Assembly (NCBI GenBank): GCA_964512995.1
Contig: CAZELM010000020.1
Location: forward strand, 1-64,000
Direction: 5' to 3'
Origin: CAZELM01 sp964512995
Lineage (GTDB): Bacteria > CSSED10-310
Length of the DNA: 64,000 bases
The notes under the pieces are model-generated. The model was not told the origin of the DNA. It made no database searches and worked only from the letters and a program-made list of their open reading frames with translations. A program made the translations under genes and the position numbers. Below, piece by piece: positions 1-7,581 of this stretch (position 1 is the first letter of the stretch; every line of letters starts with the position of its first letter).

Positions 1-38
1 TTAATTCGAGAAAATAGCCTGAAAGACAGTCTTATAAT

Positions 39-377
39 GTGACTCTCAACACAGGAAAAGACGGAATGCCAAAAGTAAACATCAGGAGAGGCCATGAGAG
101 GGCTTTAAAAGCATCCGGATTAAAAATGCGCATTCATGACCTTCGCCATGCATTTATCACGTTCCTGCTTCAAGCTGGTCGCGATCCCGCTGCGGTGTCT
201 GCACTGGCCGGACATGGCTCATTAAAAATTACGATGGAAATCTATCATCACCTGCACCCGGAACACGCCCGGGAAGTGATAAGTGCGTTCCCAATTGTGG
301 TAACGAAAAACGTCAGCGGTATCAAACCGGTATCACAAACAAAAAAGGTCTCGAATGGAGACCCTGTAAATGATTGA
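39..377 (+). pseudogene. Tyrosine recombinase (phage/ICE integrase), C-terminal remnant
   Basis: The 112-residue product is the C-terminal half of a tyrosine recombinase catalytic domain. Visible active-site elements are H33-x-x-R36-H37 (HDLRHAF), G58-H59 and the nucleophile Y69 followed by His (IYHH). The N-terminal SAM-like DNA-binding domain and the first catalytic Arg are absent. An in-frame TAG at 15-17 closes the frame just upstream, and the only start is a GTG without a clear ribosome site, so this is probably a broken gene rather than one cut by the window edge. Its stop lies 10 bases from the 3' end of the oppositely oriented tRNA-Glu, the usual place for an integrase next to its tRNA attachment site. 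The tail after residue 90 is low in conserved features. Confidence 0.8.
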
Positions 378-387
378 TTTTATTGAG

Positions 388-460
388 CGGTCCCAACGGG
401 GGTCGAACCCGTGTTACCGGCGTGAGAGGCCAGCGTCCTAGGCCACTAGACGATGGGACC
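388..460 (-). tRNA. tRNA-Glu (anticodon CTC)
   Basis: A 73-nt cloverleaf on the minus strand. The acceptor stem is GGTCCCA pairing with TGGGACC, the T arm contains GGTTCGACC, and the anticodon stem CTGGC/GCCGG encloses the loop CTCTCAC, giving CTC. The discriminator base is G and no CCA is encoded. Its 3' end faces the integrase remnant. Confidence 0.95.
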
Positions 461-471
461 GAAAAAAAAAG

Positions 472-544
472 CTGAGGAGGTAGGACTCGAACCTACAATT
501 GCCTGATCCAGAGTCAGGAGCCTTACCAATTTGGCCACTCCTCA
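472..544 (-). tRNA. tRNA-Gln (anticodon CTG)
   Basis: A 73-nt cloverleaf on the minus strand with acceptor TGAGGAG/CTCCTCA, anticodon stem CCTGA/TCAGG around the loop CTCTGGA (anticodon CTG), and a T arm with GGTTCGAGTCC. No CCA is encoded. It lies 11 bases upstream of tRNA-Glu on the same strand, so the two are probably co-transcribed. Confidence 0.95.
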
Positions 545-642
545 GTGCCGTTGCATTACTTACCAAAATCTCCCGATGAAAATCAATACCTTCCACCACT
601 TTTTTTTACTGCTCCGCGCCCGAACTCCATCGGAATCCCCCA

Positions 643-1194
643 CTATTGCTTGATAGCGTAGCTCATCCCATCTGATGATCGGGTCAATGGGACTTCCCGA
701 GTCAGCAATCGCAGCATATTTATCACCGCTTCATAAGCAAACACGGGAATCGGATCTGGAAAGAGATGAATATTCACGGTCGCTCCACAATGAGGACATA
801 TCGTTTCCTCCCAGGCTAATTTGGAATCGGGGACATCATATCCCAGACGAATATGACTCGGCGCATCCGGATCGTAAATGTGCAAAATTTTAAGATCATG
901 CTTGGCAATATTCAACGTTTCCAATTCCTTTTCGCCAATCTTGCCCGTATCCGCGACCGAATTCAATGAATCGATAATGGCGGAGCGGATTTCTTTCAGG
1001 TGCGATATCACTTTGTCAGCATCCCATACCGCCATCCCTAAGCAGAACGTTTTATCCATCTCATTAAAAGTAACCCGTTCCGCTGGCTCTGTCTCCTTTA
1101 AAATGACAAGAATCTCATCCAGACAATCAAAATCTATCTTAAGAAACCGAAGAACATTCTCTAAATATTCCTGATATTCTTTCTTGGGCTCCAT
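643..1194 (-). CDS. Hypothetical protein with a CxxC motif
   Basis: 183 residues, not recognised. The frame is open further upstream, but the ATG at 1194 is chosen because a GGAGGG/AGGAG ribosome site sits directly before it. The first two thirds are charged and look mostly alpha-helical. Near residue 138 there is a single CPHCG knuckle after WEETI, which could bind zinc or be redox active; there is no second CxxC pair, so a full zinc ribbon is not supported. It has no operon partner: the tRNAs lie downstream and the gene upstream is divergent. Function unknown. Confidence 0.65.
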   Translation of the reverse strand: MEPKKEYQEYLENVLRFLKIDFDCLDEILVILKETEPAERVTFNEMDKTFCLGMAVWDADKVISHLKEIRSAIIDSLNSVADTGKIGEKELETLNIAKHDLKILHIYDPDAPSHIRLGYDVPDSKLAWEETICPHCGATVNIHLFPDPIPVFAYEAVINMLRLLTREVPLTRSSDGMSYAIKQ

Positions 1195-1543
1195 ACTCCT
1201 GCATCTCCCTCCGGACAAATTTTTGCGATTTTTCTCCCGTATTGCTCCATGTTGTATTGATCCAACCACGCAGGAATACAACAAAAGCACTGACTCGTCT
1301 CAACATTGCATGAATTCCATTGATATCACATTAAGAATACGGAATTCAGTGGCAAACTATATTTACTTCATCCGGAAATGCAAGATCATTTTGATATTTC
1401 ATCATCCGGATATCCGCTTTTCCGATATCTGAAATATTACCTGTTCCTGTGAATTCCGGATTTTTCAAATCCGATGGCATCCTGTCCCAATTTGATTCAT
1501 TTCCAATCAAACAGTATTCTCAAGCAGGGAGGAGGGATATGAA
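1195..1543. other. Divergent intergenic region with short palindromes
   Basis: 349 bases between two divergent genes. No convincing ORF or RNA gene is seen. It holds a 10-bp perfect palindrome CGGATATCCG at 1407-1416 and a small hairpin CGGATTT-ttc-AAATCCG at 1457-1473. These could be regulator sites or mRNA structure. No clear -35/-10 pair was found. Confidence 0.4.
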
Positions 1544-2650
1544 TTGGCCATTATATTGAATCACGACAAACCCTTTCATCACATTTTAATGAATGGCATT
1601 TTCAGAATGGCGACCATCATCATCACGATTCCTTTTCTGATTTTGATTATCATGGGCATTCGGGATGCGTTCGATATTCCATCCGTCGGAATCACACTCA
1701 ACAACAACTTTACTGTTACCGAAATAATCCCTGACAGCGCTGCCGCTCAGGCAGGGATCCGACTGGGTGACCGGGTTATCGCCATCGGGGGGGATCCCGT
1801 CACCGAGGGGGATCGGATCGCGGCTATCGGACGATCGTTATCCGTCGGCTCCCAACTGACCTACTCCATTATCCGATCCGAAAATGAAACACTCGATCTC
1901 ACATTGACATGGACACCACCGACACTGACCCGGAAGTTATCCATTCTGTCCAATGGCGTTGCTTCCATGTTATTATTATTTATCGCATCATGGTTGAATC
2001 TTCGGAAAATACGATTCGAGCCGGCGATCATTTTTTATTTTCTGGCAATCACGTACATTTTTTTCCGGATGGACCATCCCAGGTGGCAGAATGAGACCGC
2101 ATCCAGACTCTATCAGGTGATATATCTTTTCGGATTTTTTATCTTACCCGCACTGTTCGGTCATTTTTGTGGCCGTTTCCCAAAAAAGAATTTTTTCCTG
2201 TATCATAAAAAAGGACGAATTTTTTGGTTGTATTCACCGTCATTCATCCTGTTTGTCCCCGCAGCGATCGTCAACTGGACTCATTTTAAAGATGTCAAGG
2301 CGACCAGCCTGATCACAGCCATGATTCTGTTCCAGGGTGTTATTCTTTGGGGCATTTATCTGACAGTGGGAAGCCTGATGATGATGCGATCCTTCATCCG
2401 CATTCGATCGCGAGTTCTCTCCAGAAGAATTTCCATCGTTTTTTATACACTTTTCCTAGCTGTCATGCCCTATTTCATCCATGGAATTATGGATCTTATT
2501 GATAAATCATTCGATTATCTCAACATCATATCCATCCTTCTGTTTCTTCCTTTTCCACTCACTCTGGCCTGGGCGATTGACTATGGGGAGGATCCGAACG
2601 AGGGATTGCCCTGGCTTTTCAATCAGGCCATTTTCAAATCTGATTCATAA
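1544..2650 (+). CDS. PDZ-domain polytopic membrane protein (sensor-like, no output domain)
   Basis: 368 residues. A first transmembrane helix (about 22-40) is followed by an extracytoplasmic PDZ domain (about 45-115) with the typical core AAQAGIRLGDRVIAIGG. About six further hydrophobic segments follow (around 135-155, 165-180, 190-210, 230-250, 258-280, 300-345). A PDZ plus multi-helix membrane module is known at the N-terminus of some histidine kinases and GGDEF/SpoIIE proteins, but here the protein ends 25 residues after the last helix with no kinase or phosphatase domain. The TTG start at 1544 is 8 bases from a strong GGGAGGAGGG; an ATG at 1539 is out of frame and stops after six codons. 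The ligand and partner are unknown. Confidence 0.7.
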   Translation: MAIILNHDKPFHHILMNGIFRMATIIITIPFLILIIMGIRDAFDIPSVGITLNNNFTVTEIIPDSAAAQAGIRLGDRVIAIGGDPVTEGDRIAAIGRSLSVGSQLTYSIIRSENETLDLTLTWTPPTLTRKLSILSNGVASMLLLFIASWLNLRKIRFEPAIIFYFLAITYIFFRMDHPRWQNETASRLYQVIYLFGFFILPALFGHFCGRFPKKNFFLYHKKGRIFWLYSPSFILFVPAAIVNWTHFKDVKATSLITAMILFQGVILWGIYLTVGSLMMMRSFIRIRSRVLSRRISIVFYTLFLAVMPYFIHGIMDLIDKSFDYLNIISILLFLPFPLTLAWAIDYGEDPNEGLPWLFNQAIFKSDS

Positions 2651-2754
2651 CTCCGTTCACGATCATGATCCTGAAATGGGAAACCAATTTCATATATAAT
2701 AGAGAAGAGAGACTACTGGATCGTTAACCAGGGTTCACATCAGGTGGATTTTTT

Positions 2755-3051
2755 ATGAAAGCCAAAATAACAATCAGTTGTGCCATCTGCGCATGGAGAT
2801 TGGATTGCAGTCTGAAATTCCGGCAACCTCCCAATCCCACATCTTCGATAAACTGCATTCATTTTACGCGGGATGTCACGCTGAAATGCGAACAGAATGC
2901 CACCGGACCGCATCTATCACCTCCCAATACAACCGACAAACAACCAGAATCCGAAATATTCGGAGAGTATGTGTTCCGGACTCCACCCAAGCGATACCTC
3001 ACACTGAAAAACAAATCCATTGACTCCACCAAACCGGACACAGATTCATGA
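2755..3051 (+). CDS. Small hypothetical ORF overlapping the purL start (uncertain)
   Basis: 98 codons, unrecognised. In favour: a possible AGGTGG ribosome site 8-9 bases before the ATG, and an ATGA overlap between its stop and the purL start, an arrangement typical of translational coupling. purL itself has no clear ribosome site. Against: the product is rich in Thr, Pro, Asn and Cys, has no obvious fold, and a second ORF in another frame (2778-3023) is also open. It sits where purS often lies but does not show PurS features. It may be a real lineage-specific protein, a decayed gene, or chance. Confidence 0.35.
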   Translation: MKAKITISCAICAWRLDCSLKFRQPPNPTSSINCIHFTRDVTLKCEQNATGPHLSPPNTTDKQPESEIFGEYVFRTPPKRYLTLKNKSIDSTKPDTDS

Positions 3052-5420
3052 ACATCCCACTCCTGCCAATCAGTACATACGACACGGATGAACGATTGCA
3101 CGCATTCCTGCACTCCATCCAGATTCAACTCACGCCCAACGAAGCCCGTCGGATTGTAGCGATCCTGAACCGGAATCCGACTCCCGTGGAATTGAAAATC
3201 TTCGATATCGAATGGAGTGAGCATTGCTCCTACAAATCCAGCAGAGAAATCCTTAAACGGCTGCCGACCCGGGCATCCAATGTCCTGATCGGTCCGGGTG
3301 AGGATGCAGGCATCATCACGTTCACACGCATCCACAATCGGGAGTATGCCATCGTCATCGCCCATGAAAGCCACAATCACCCATCGCAGATTCTTCCAAC
3401 CGAAGGTGCTGCCACCGGGATTGGCGGCGTCGTCCGCGATGTGGCGTGCATGGGAGCCCATGTGTGCGGTCTCGCAGACTGTCTCCGCTTTGGAAATCCG
3501 TATGGAAGCAACCCGGCAAAAACACGCTGGATTATCAATGGCGTGATTGACGGAATCTGGCAATACGGAAATGCGTTGGGAGTTCCGAATCTGTCGGGAG
3601 ATGTCTGTTTCGACTCCACCTATGACGACAACTGCCTCGTCAATGTCATCTGCCTCGGAATTGTCCGCAGGGATCACATCATCCGCTCCGCAGTCCCCGA
3701 AGCAGCTCGAACCGAGCCGTATGACCTGATCGTGATCGGGAAACCCGTGGATGGGACTGGTTACGGAGGGGTGACATTCGCTTCGGATATCCTTTCTACA
3801 CAACAGGAGGAAAGGAACCTGGGAGCGATCCAGATTCCGGATCCTTACCTCGCCAATATCCTCATCATGAACAAAGCCAACCGCATGATGTTCGATATGG
3901 CATTCGATAAAGGCATTTCCATCGGCATGAAAGATCTCGGGGGAGGCGGGCTCGCGTGTGCGTCGTCGGAATTATGTGCTGCGGCGGGATTTGGTGCGGA
4001 CATCTGTCTCGATTCCGTTCCGGCATCCATCGAAGGTCTGACGCCGGAAATGATCGCCTGCTGTGAAACTCAGGAACGGTTCATTCTGAGTGTTCCGCGA
4101 TCATTTTCTGCCGATGTGCTTCGGATTTATAATGAAATCTGGGAGCTGCCACGGGAGGCCAATGGCGCTCGAGCCAGTATCATTGGAACCGTCCTGTCAG
4201 ATCCCATTTACCGGTTATGGTTTCATGGCGAGCAGGTCTGTGAAATTCCAATCAAGGAACTGACGGCTCCGGTATGCCAGAAACGTCCATCCATTTCAGC
4301 CGCTGCTCCCGACATTGAGAACAACGCCCCTTCTTTCAGCGGACAGAAACTCGGAGACAGCATTTCGCAGATATTCAGTTCCGTGAATGTGGCATCGAGA
4401 TATCCCATTTATCGGCATTATGACACGGAAGTCCAGGGAGTCACGGTGATTCGGCCGGGAGAAGGGGACGCCGGTGTGATCGCTCCATTGACATTCCTGG
4501 AAGGATCCCATGCAGGGATCGCACTGGGCGTCGGTGGAAACCCATTTATCGGCGCACTTGATCCATATTGGGGAGCAGCATTCGCAACTGCCGAGGCCAT
4601 GAGAAATGTCATTGCGGTGGGTTCTATCCCCAGAGCCATCACCGATTGCATGAACTTCGGAAACCCGGAACGGCCGGAGATCATGTGGCAGTTTGAACGG
4701 GCTGTCCAGGGGATTTCCGATGCCGCTCGATTCCTTTGGCAGATCGGGACACACGCTGAACCTGTCCCGGTCGTATCAGGTAACGTCAGCTTCTATAATG
4801 AATCGTCCTCAGGCCAGGCGATCCATCCATCTCCGGTCATTTCATGCGTGGGCACGATGGACGATTGCCGGAAAGCCGTAACGGTGGGCTTGAAAGAAGA
4901 AAACAGCACCATCGTCATGGTGGGACAGCGTCGACCTGTATTGGGAGGCAGCGTCTACTACCGGGAAATCTGGGGTATAAACGGAACTGAAACACCGGTG
5001 ATCGATTGGGAACAGGAACGGCGGGAGATGCACGCCGTCGCAGAAATACTCCATCACAATCTGGCTTTGTCGTGCCACGATATTTCCGATGGCGGTATGG
5101 TGGTTGCCTTGATCGAGATGTGTTTCTCCCATCGCAGGAAAGTGCCGTTTGGATTGGACGTGAATTTCAAGATGAAAGCGCTTTCGCCGGAACAGTTCCT
5201 TTTCTCGGAGAACGGTGGCTTCCTCCTCGAAATCCCACCGCAAAATCTTCATCTGGTTTATGAAATTCTAGAGAAATCCGGTGCATATGGTATCGTGGCA
5301 GGCACGGTCACGCGGTCCGGAACCCTGACGATTAGACATTCCGGCAAACGACTGGTAAATATTCCACTCGAGCAACTGCGCATAAAATGGCTGCAAGCCC
5401 TGGATCATACGATCCACTGA
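3048..5420 (+). CDS. purL: Phosphoribosylformylglycinamidine synthase, synthetase subunit PurL (small type)
   Basis: 790 residues, the small PurL type (usually about 720-760) that acts with separate PurQ and PurS to turn FGAR, glutamine-derived ammonia and ATP into FGAM in purine synthesis. The N-terminal WSEHCSYK motif (about 56-63, His59) and the ESHNHPS motif (107-113) are present, followed by the Gly-rich DLGGGGLACASSE segment of the first AIRS-like half and the second half with CHDISDGGMVVALIE. No PurS or glutaminase domain is fused to it. The ATG overlaps the stop of the preceding small ORF by four bases. purQ follows after 30 bases, so purL-purQ-purS form one operon. Confidence 0.96.
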   Translation: MNIPLLPISTYDTDERLHAFLHSIQIQLTPNEARRIVAILNRNPTPVELKIFDIEWSEHCSYKSSREILKRLPTRASNVLIGPGEDAGIITFTRIHNREYAIVIAHESHNHPSQILPTEGAATGIGGVVRDVACMGAHVCGLADCLRFGNPYGSNPAKTRWIINGVIDGIWQYGNALGVPNLSGDVCFDSTYDDNCLVNVICLGIVRRDHIIRSAVPEAARTEPYDLIVIGKPVDGTGYGGVTFASDILSTQQEERNLGAIQIPDPYLANILIMNKANRMMFDMAFDKGISIGMKDLGGGGLACASSELCAAAGFGADICLDSVPASIEGLTPEMIACCETQERFILSVPRSFSADVLRIYNEIWELPREANGARASIIGTVLSDPIYRLWFHGEQVCEIPIKELTAPVCQKRPSISAAAPDIENNAPSFSGQKLGDSISQIFSSVNVASRYPIYRHYDTEVQGVTVIRPGEGDAGVIAPLTFLEGSHAGIALGVGGNPFIGALDPYWGAAFATAEAMRNVIAVGSIPRAITDCMNFGNPERPEIMWQFERAVQGISDAARFLWQIGTHAEPVPVVSGNVSFYNESSSGQAIHPSPVISCVGTMDDCRKAVTVGLKEENSTIVMVGQRRPVLGGSVYYREIWGINGTETPVIDWEQERREMHAVAEILHHNLALSCHDISDGGMVVALIEMCFSHRRKVPFGLDVNFKMKALSPEQFLFSENGGFLLEIPPQNLHLVYEILEKSGAYGIVAGTVTRSGTLTIRHSGKRLVNIPLEQLRIKWLQALDHTIH

Positions 5421-5450
5421 AACGAATCGATGATCACAATATGGTGAGAC

Positions 5451-6302
5451 ATGATTAAAATAGCCATCATCCAATATCCCGGCACGAACTGTGAGCATGA
5501 GACAATGATGGCGGTTCGTATGGCCGGTATGTTGCCGGTTCTGTTCCGGTGGAATTCGGATCCTCGTGTGTTGTCTGACTATGACGGCTACATTCTGCCT
5601 GGCGGATTCAGTTATCAGGACCGGGTCCGGGCCGGCGCTGTTGCAGCAAAAAAAGAGATCATGGTGTACCTGATGGAAGCGGCCGAACAAGGGAAACCGA
5701 TTCTTGGCATCTGTAATGGCGCTCAGATTCTGGTTGAAACCGGAATGATCCCAGGCAATGCATGGGGCGCAGTTCAAATGGCCATCGCAACGAACGCCAG
5801 TCCCCGCTCACAACAGCTTAAAACGGGATACCAATGTGATTGGCTTTATCTCAGAACCGAACCGCAAAATAATAAAAGCGCTTTCAGTCTCGTGGCCAAA
5901 CCGGGAGAGATCATCCCCTTGCCCGTGGCTCATGCGGAAGGCCGGTTTACGAGCAGGGATCCAGCACTGGTTCAAGACCTGCTGGAAAACCATCAGATCG
6001 GATTTCGCTATTGCACGTCCGAAGGCAAGATATCCACGGAGTTTCCGATGAATCCCAATGGATCCATCTGCAGCATCGCGGGGTTGTATAATCCCGGAAA
6101 AAATGTTCTCGCTCTGATGCCCCATCCCGAACGTGCGATTCATTTACATCACATGCCCTACGATATGGTCACCCAACGGAAATCCATCAACCATTCATAC
6201 CATACCGATGGTTCAGGCGATTCCATTCATGGACCCGGTTTCGGTTTTTTCAGTTCCATGCGAGCTTTTATCGAACAGAGAGGAACCCGGAATGGAATCT
6301 GA
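5451..6302 (+). CDS. purQ: Phosphoribosylformylglycinamidine synthase, glutaminase subunit PurQ
   Basis: 283 residues, a class I glutamine amidotransferase that feeds ammonia to PurL. The nucleophile is Cys88 in GICNGAQ, and the His225-Glu227 pair lies in MPHPERA. It starts with IAIIQYPGTNCE, the typical PurQ opening, and GGFSYQDRVRAG supplies the oxyanion region. It is about 50 residues longer than many bacterial PurQ proteins, mostly in the middle and C-terminal parts, as in a known longer PurQ class. The end of the gene overlaps the next gene by 11 bases, indicating coupled translation. Confidence 0.95.
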   Translation: MIKIAIIQYPGTNCEHETMMAVRMAGMLPVLFRWNSDPRVLSDYDGYILPGGFSYQDRVRAGAVAAKKEIMVYLMEAAEQGKPILGICNGAQILVETGMIPGNAWGAVQMAIATNASPRSQQLKTGYQCDWLYLRTEPQNNKSAFSLVAKPGEIIPLPVAHAEGRFTSRDPALVQDLLENHQIGFRYCTSEGKISTEFPMNPNGSICSIAGLYNPGKNVLALMPHPERAIHLHHMPYDMVTQRKSINHSYHTDGSGDSIHGPGFGFFSSMRAFIEQRGTRNGI

Positions 6303-6837
6303 GGTGATTCTGATTACCGGGAGTCGCGGGAATGACCCTGTGGCGGATACCGCTCGCCATTGTCTCTGCCACGAAATGAAAATCGGGCAGCGGCTGCAGC
6401 GGATTGAACGATGGGAGTATTGGAGATTTATCGTTTCAGGTCTCGAAACTCAGGAACTCCGGATATTGATCACAGATATTCTTGAGCGAACCCGAATATT
6501 CGTCAATCCATATAAACATCGATATCGGACTTTTTTCAATTCGAACTGGCTGCATGACATTGAACAACCGGATGAATGCTCTTTCAGAATAAAAGTGCTG
6601 GTGAAAGAATGCCTGGATCTCAGGGGACCTGCTGCACTTAGTCTTCTGAAGGAAATTTACCCTGGAATGAATACTGAATCGATCAAATCCATCCAGACTG
6701 GCATCCTATGGATATTGGATATCGTAGCCGAATCAGCGGCCTTAGCCCGGTTCCTTGCAGAAGAATTAACGATACTCCGAAATCAGCATGAGGGACTTCT
6801 GATGAACCCGCACTCCCAGACATCGATCATTTTTTAA
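6292..6837 (+). CDS. purS: Tandem PurS-PurS protein (FGAM synthase small subunit)
   Basis: 181 residues, read here as two PurS domains in one chain. Copy 1 (about 4-80) has the PurS order: strand, Asp15-Pro16, helix, the strand RIERWEYWRFIVSG (equivalent to VRxGKxIELxI), helix, then Asn72-Pro73. Copy 2 (about 97-181) repeats it: FRIKVLV strand, helix, SIKSIQTGILWILDI, helix, LLMNP (Asn172-Pro173), final strand. PurS normally is about 80 residues and dimerises to bridge PurL and PurQ; a covalent pair resembles the PurS-dimer-like N-terminal domain of large PurL. The ATG at 6292 is preferred to more upstream starts because AGAGGA lies 6-7 bases before it and because it overlaps purQ by only 11 bases. 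Identification is by pattern, with low residue identity. Confidence 0.68.
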   Translation: MESEVILITGSRGNDPVADTARHCLCHEMKIGQRLQRIERWEYWRFIVSGLETQELRILITDILERTRIFVNPYKHRYRTFFNSNWLHDIEQPDECSFRIKVLVKECLDLRGPAALSLLKEIYPGMNTESIKSIQTGILWILDIVAESAALARFLAEELTILRNQHEGLLMNPHSQTSIIF

Positions 6838-7307
6838 GCATCAGTACAATCAAACACATCTTCGAAAATCTGATAATGAGTCGGGTTCATTCCGAGTTTC
6901 TGATAGGTTATTTGAGCGATCTGATTGGATCGCTCAACATATAGTCGGCAACCACAGACATTGGGATGCTGTTTGGTTCGTAATGTGACCTCCGCATACA
7001 TGGCACGGTAGATACCACCTCTTCGAAATCCCGGAATAACATACACGCTCTGAATCCACCAGAATAAACCATTCCGCCAATCACTCCATTCGAACGTAAT
7101 CATCAATCCGCCCACCACAACGCCGTCAACCTCCGCCACGAGATAAAAACCATATTGCGGATGATCGAACAAATAACGGACTCCTGGACCAATTTTTTCC
7201 AGTGGCAATGTTTTATCTTCGGTCTCTTTTGCCATAGCGATGTTAAATTCCACAAGAGTGGGAATGTCATTTTCTGCTGCTTCGCGGATTACGGGCTTGT
7301 ATATCAT
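6834..7307 (-). CDS. GNAT-family N-acetyltransferase
   Basis: 157 residues with the GNAT fold: motif A is QSVYVIPGFRRGGIYRAMY, where the RRGGIY segment replaces the usual Q/R-x-x-G-x-G/A acetyl-CoA loop, and LYVERSNQIAQITYQKLGM is motif B. The central strand VVGGLMITFEWSDWRNGLFWW is typical of small-molecule acetyltransferases, but the substrate cannot be told. Its 3' end overlaps the convergent purS-like gene by four bases, so there is no room for a terminator between them. Confidence 0.85.
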   Translation of the reverse strand: MIYKPVIREAAENDIPTLVEFNIAMAKETEDKTLPLEKIGPGVRYLFDHPQYGFYLVAEVDGVVVGGLMITFEWSDWRNGLFWWIQSVYVIPGFRRGGIYRAMYAEVTLRTKQHPNVCGCRLYVERSNQIAQITYQKLGMNPTHYQIFEDVFDCTDA

Positions 7308-7445
7308 GGAGAATTTCCCTGTTCTGTCTGAAAGCCATATTCAGCCAATGTCGTGGTTCCGTCTGGCTGAAAACATTCATTTATCCGGGTCATTGTTGAC
7401 CTGTTCCTTTTAAAAATATGTAACATATTAATTTATAATGATTTC

Positions 7446-7474
7446 TTATAAATCCACGTTTTAAAAATTGTCAA
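7446..7474 (-). promoter_or_regulatory. Putative sigma-70 promoter for the GNAT gene
   Basis: On the minus strand, TTGACA (7469-7474) and TTATAA (7446-7451) are separated by 17 bases in an AT-rich stretch. The predicted leader of about 130 nt contains an inverted repeat TCAGCCA/TGGCTGA (7341-7347 and 7364-7370). Confidence 0.6.
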
Positions 7475-7581
7475 CAAAAATTGTTCATAACGTGTTCGTG
7501 ATTTGGTAATAATACAGAAAAACCCATACATTTTTTAGCCGGTTCATGAGTTGGGAGATTATTACTCAGTACTCCTGCAGC

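Noticed and set aside
1407..1473. Possible CRISPR or repeat array from ATCCGGAT-like words
   Set aside because: The words are irregularly spaced, short and self-complementary; no repeat-spacer pattern and no cas genes.
2755..3051. purS upstream of purL
   Set aside because: The position suits purS, but none of the Asp-Pro, VRxGK or Asn-Pro landmarks appear in any of the three frames; the gene after purQ has them twice.
2859..3803. 314-codon open frame antisense to purL
   Set aside because: It lies almost wholly opposite the well-conserved purL frame, has no ribosome site, and its residue make-up (Asp, Ile, Gly, Cys scattered) follows from purL codon use.
4296..4754. 152-codon open frame antisense to purL
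   Set aside because: Fully inside purL, with no start signals and no recognisable domain; a shadow frame.
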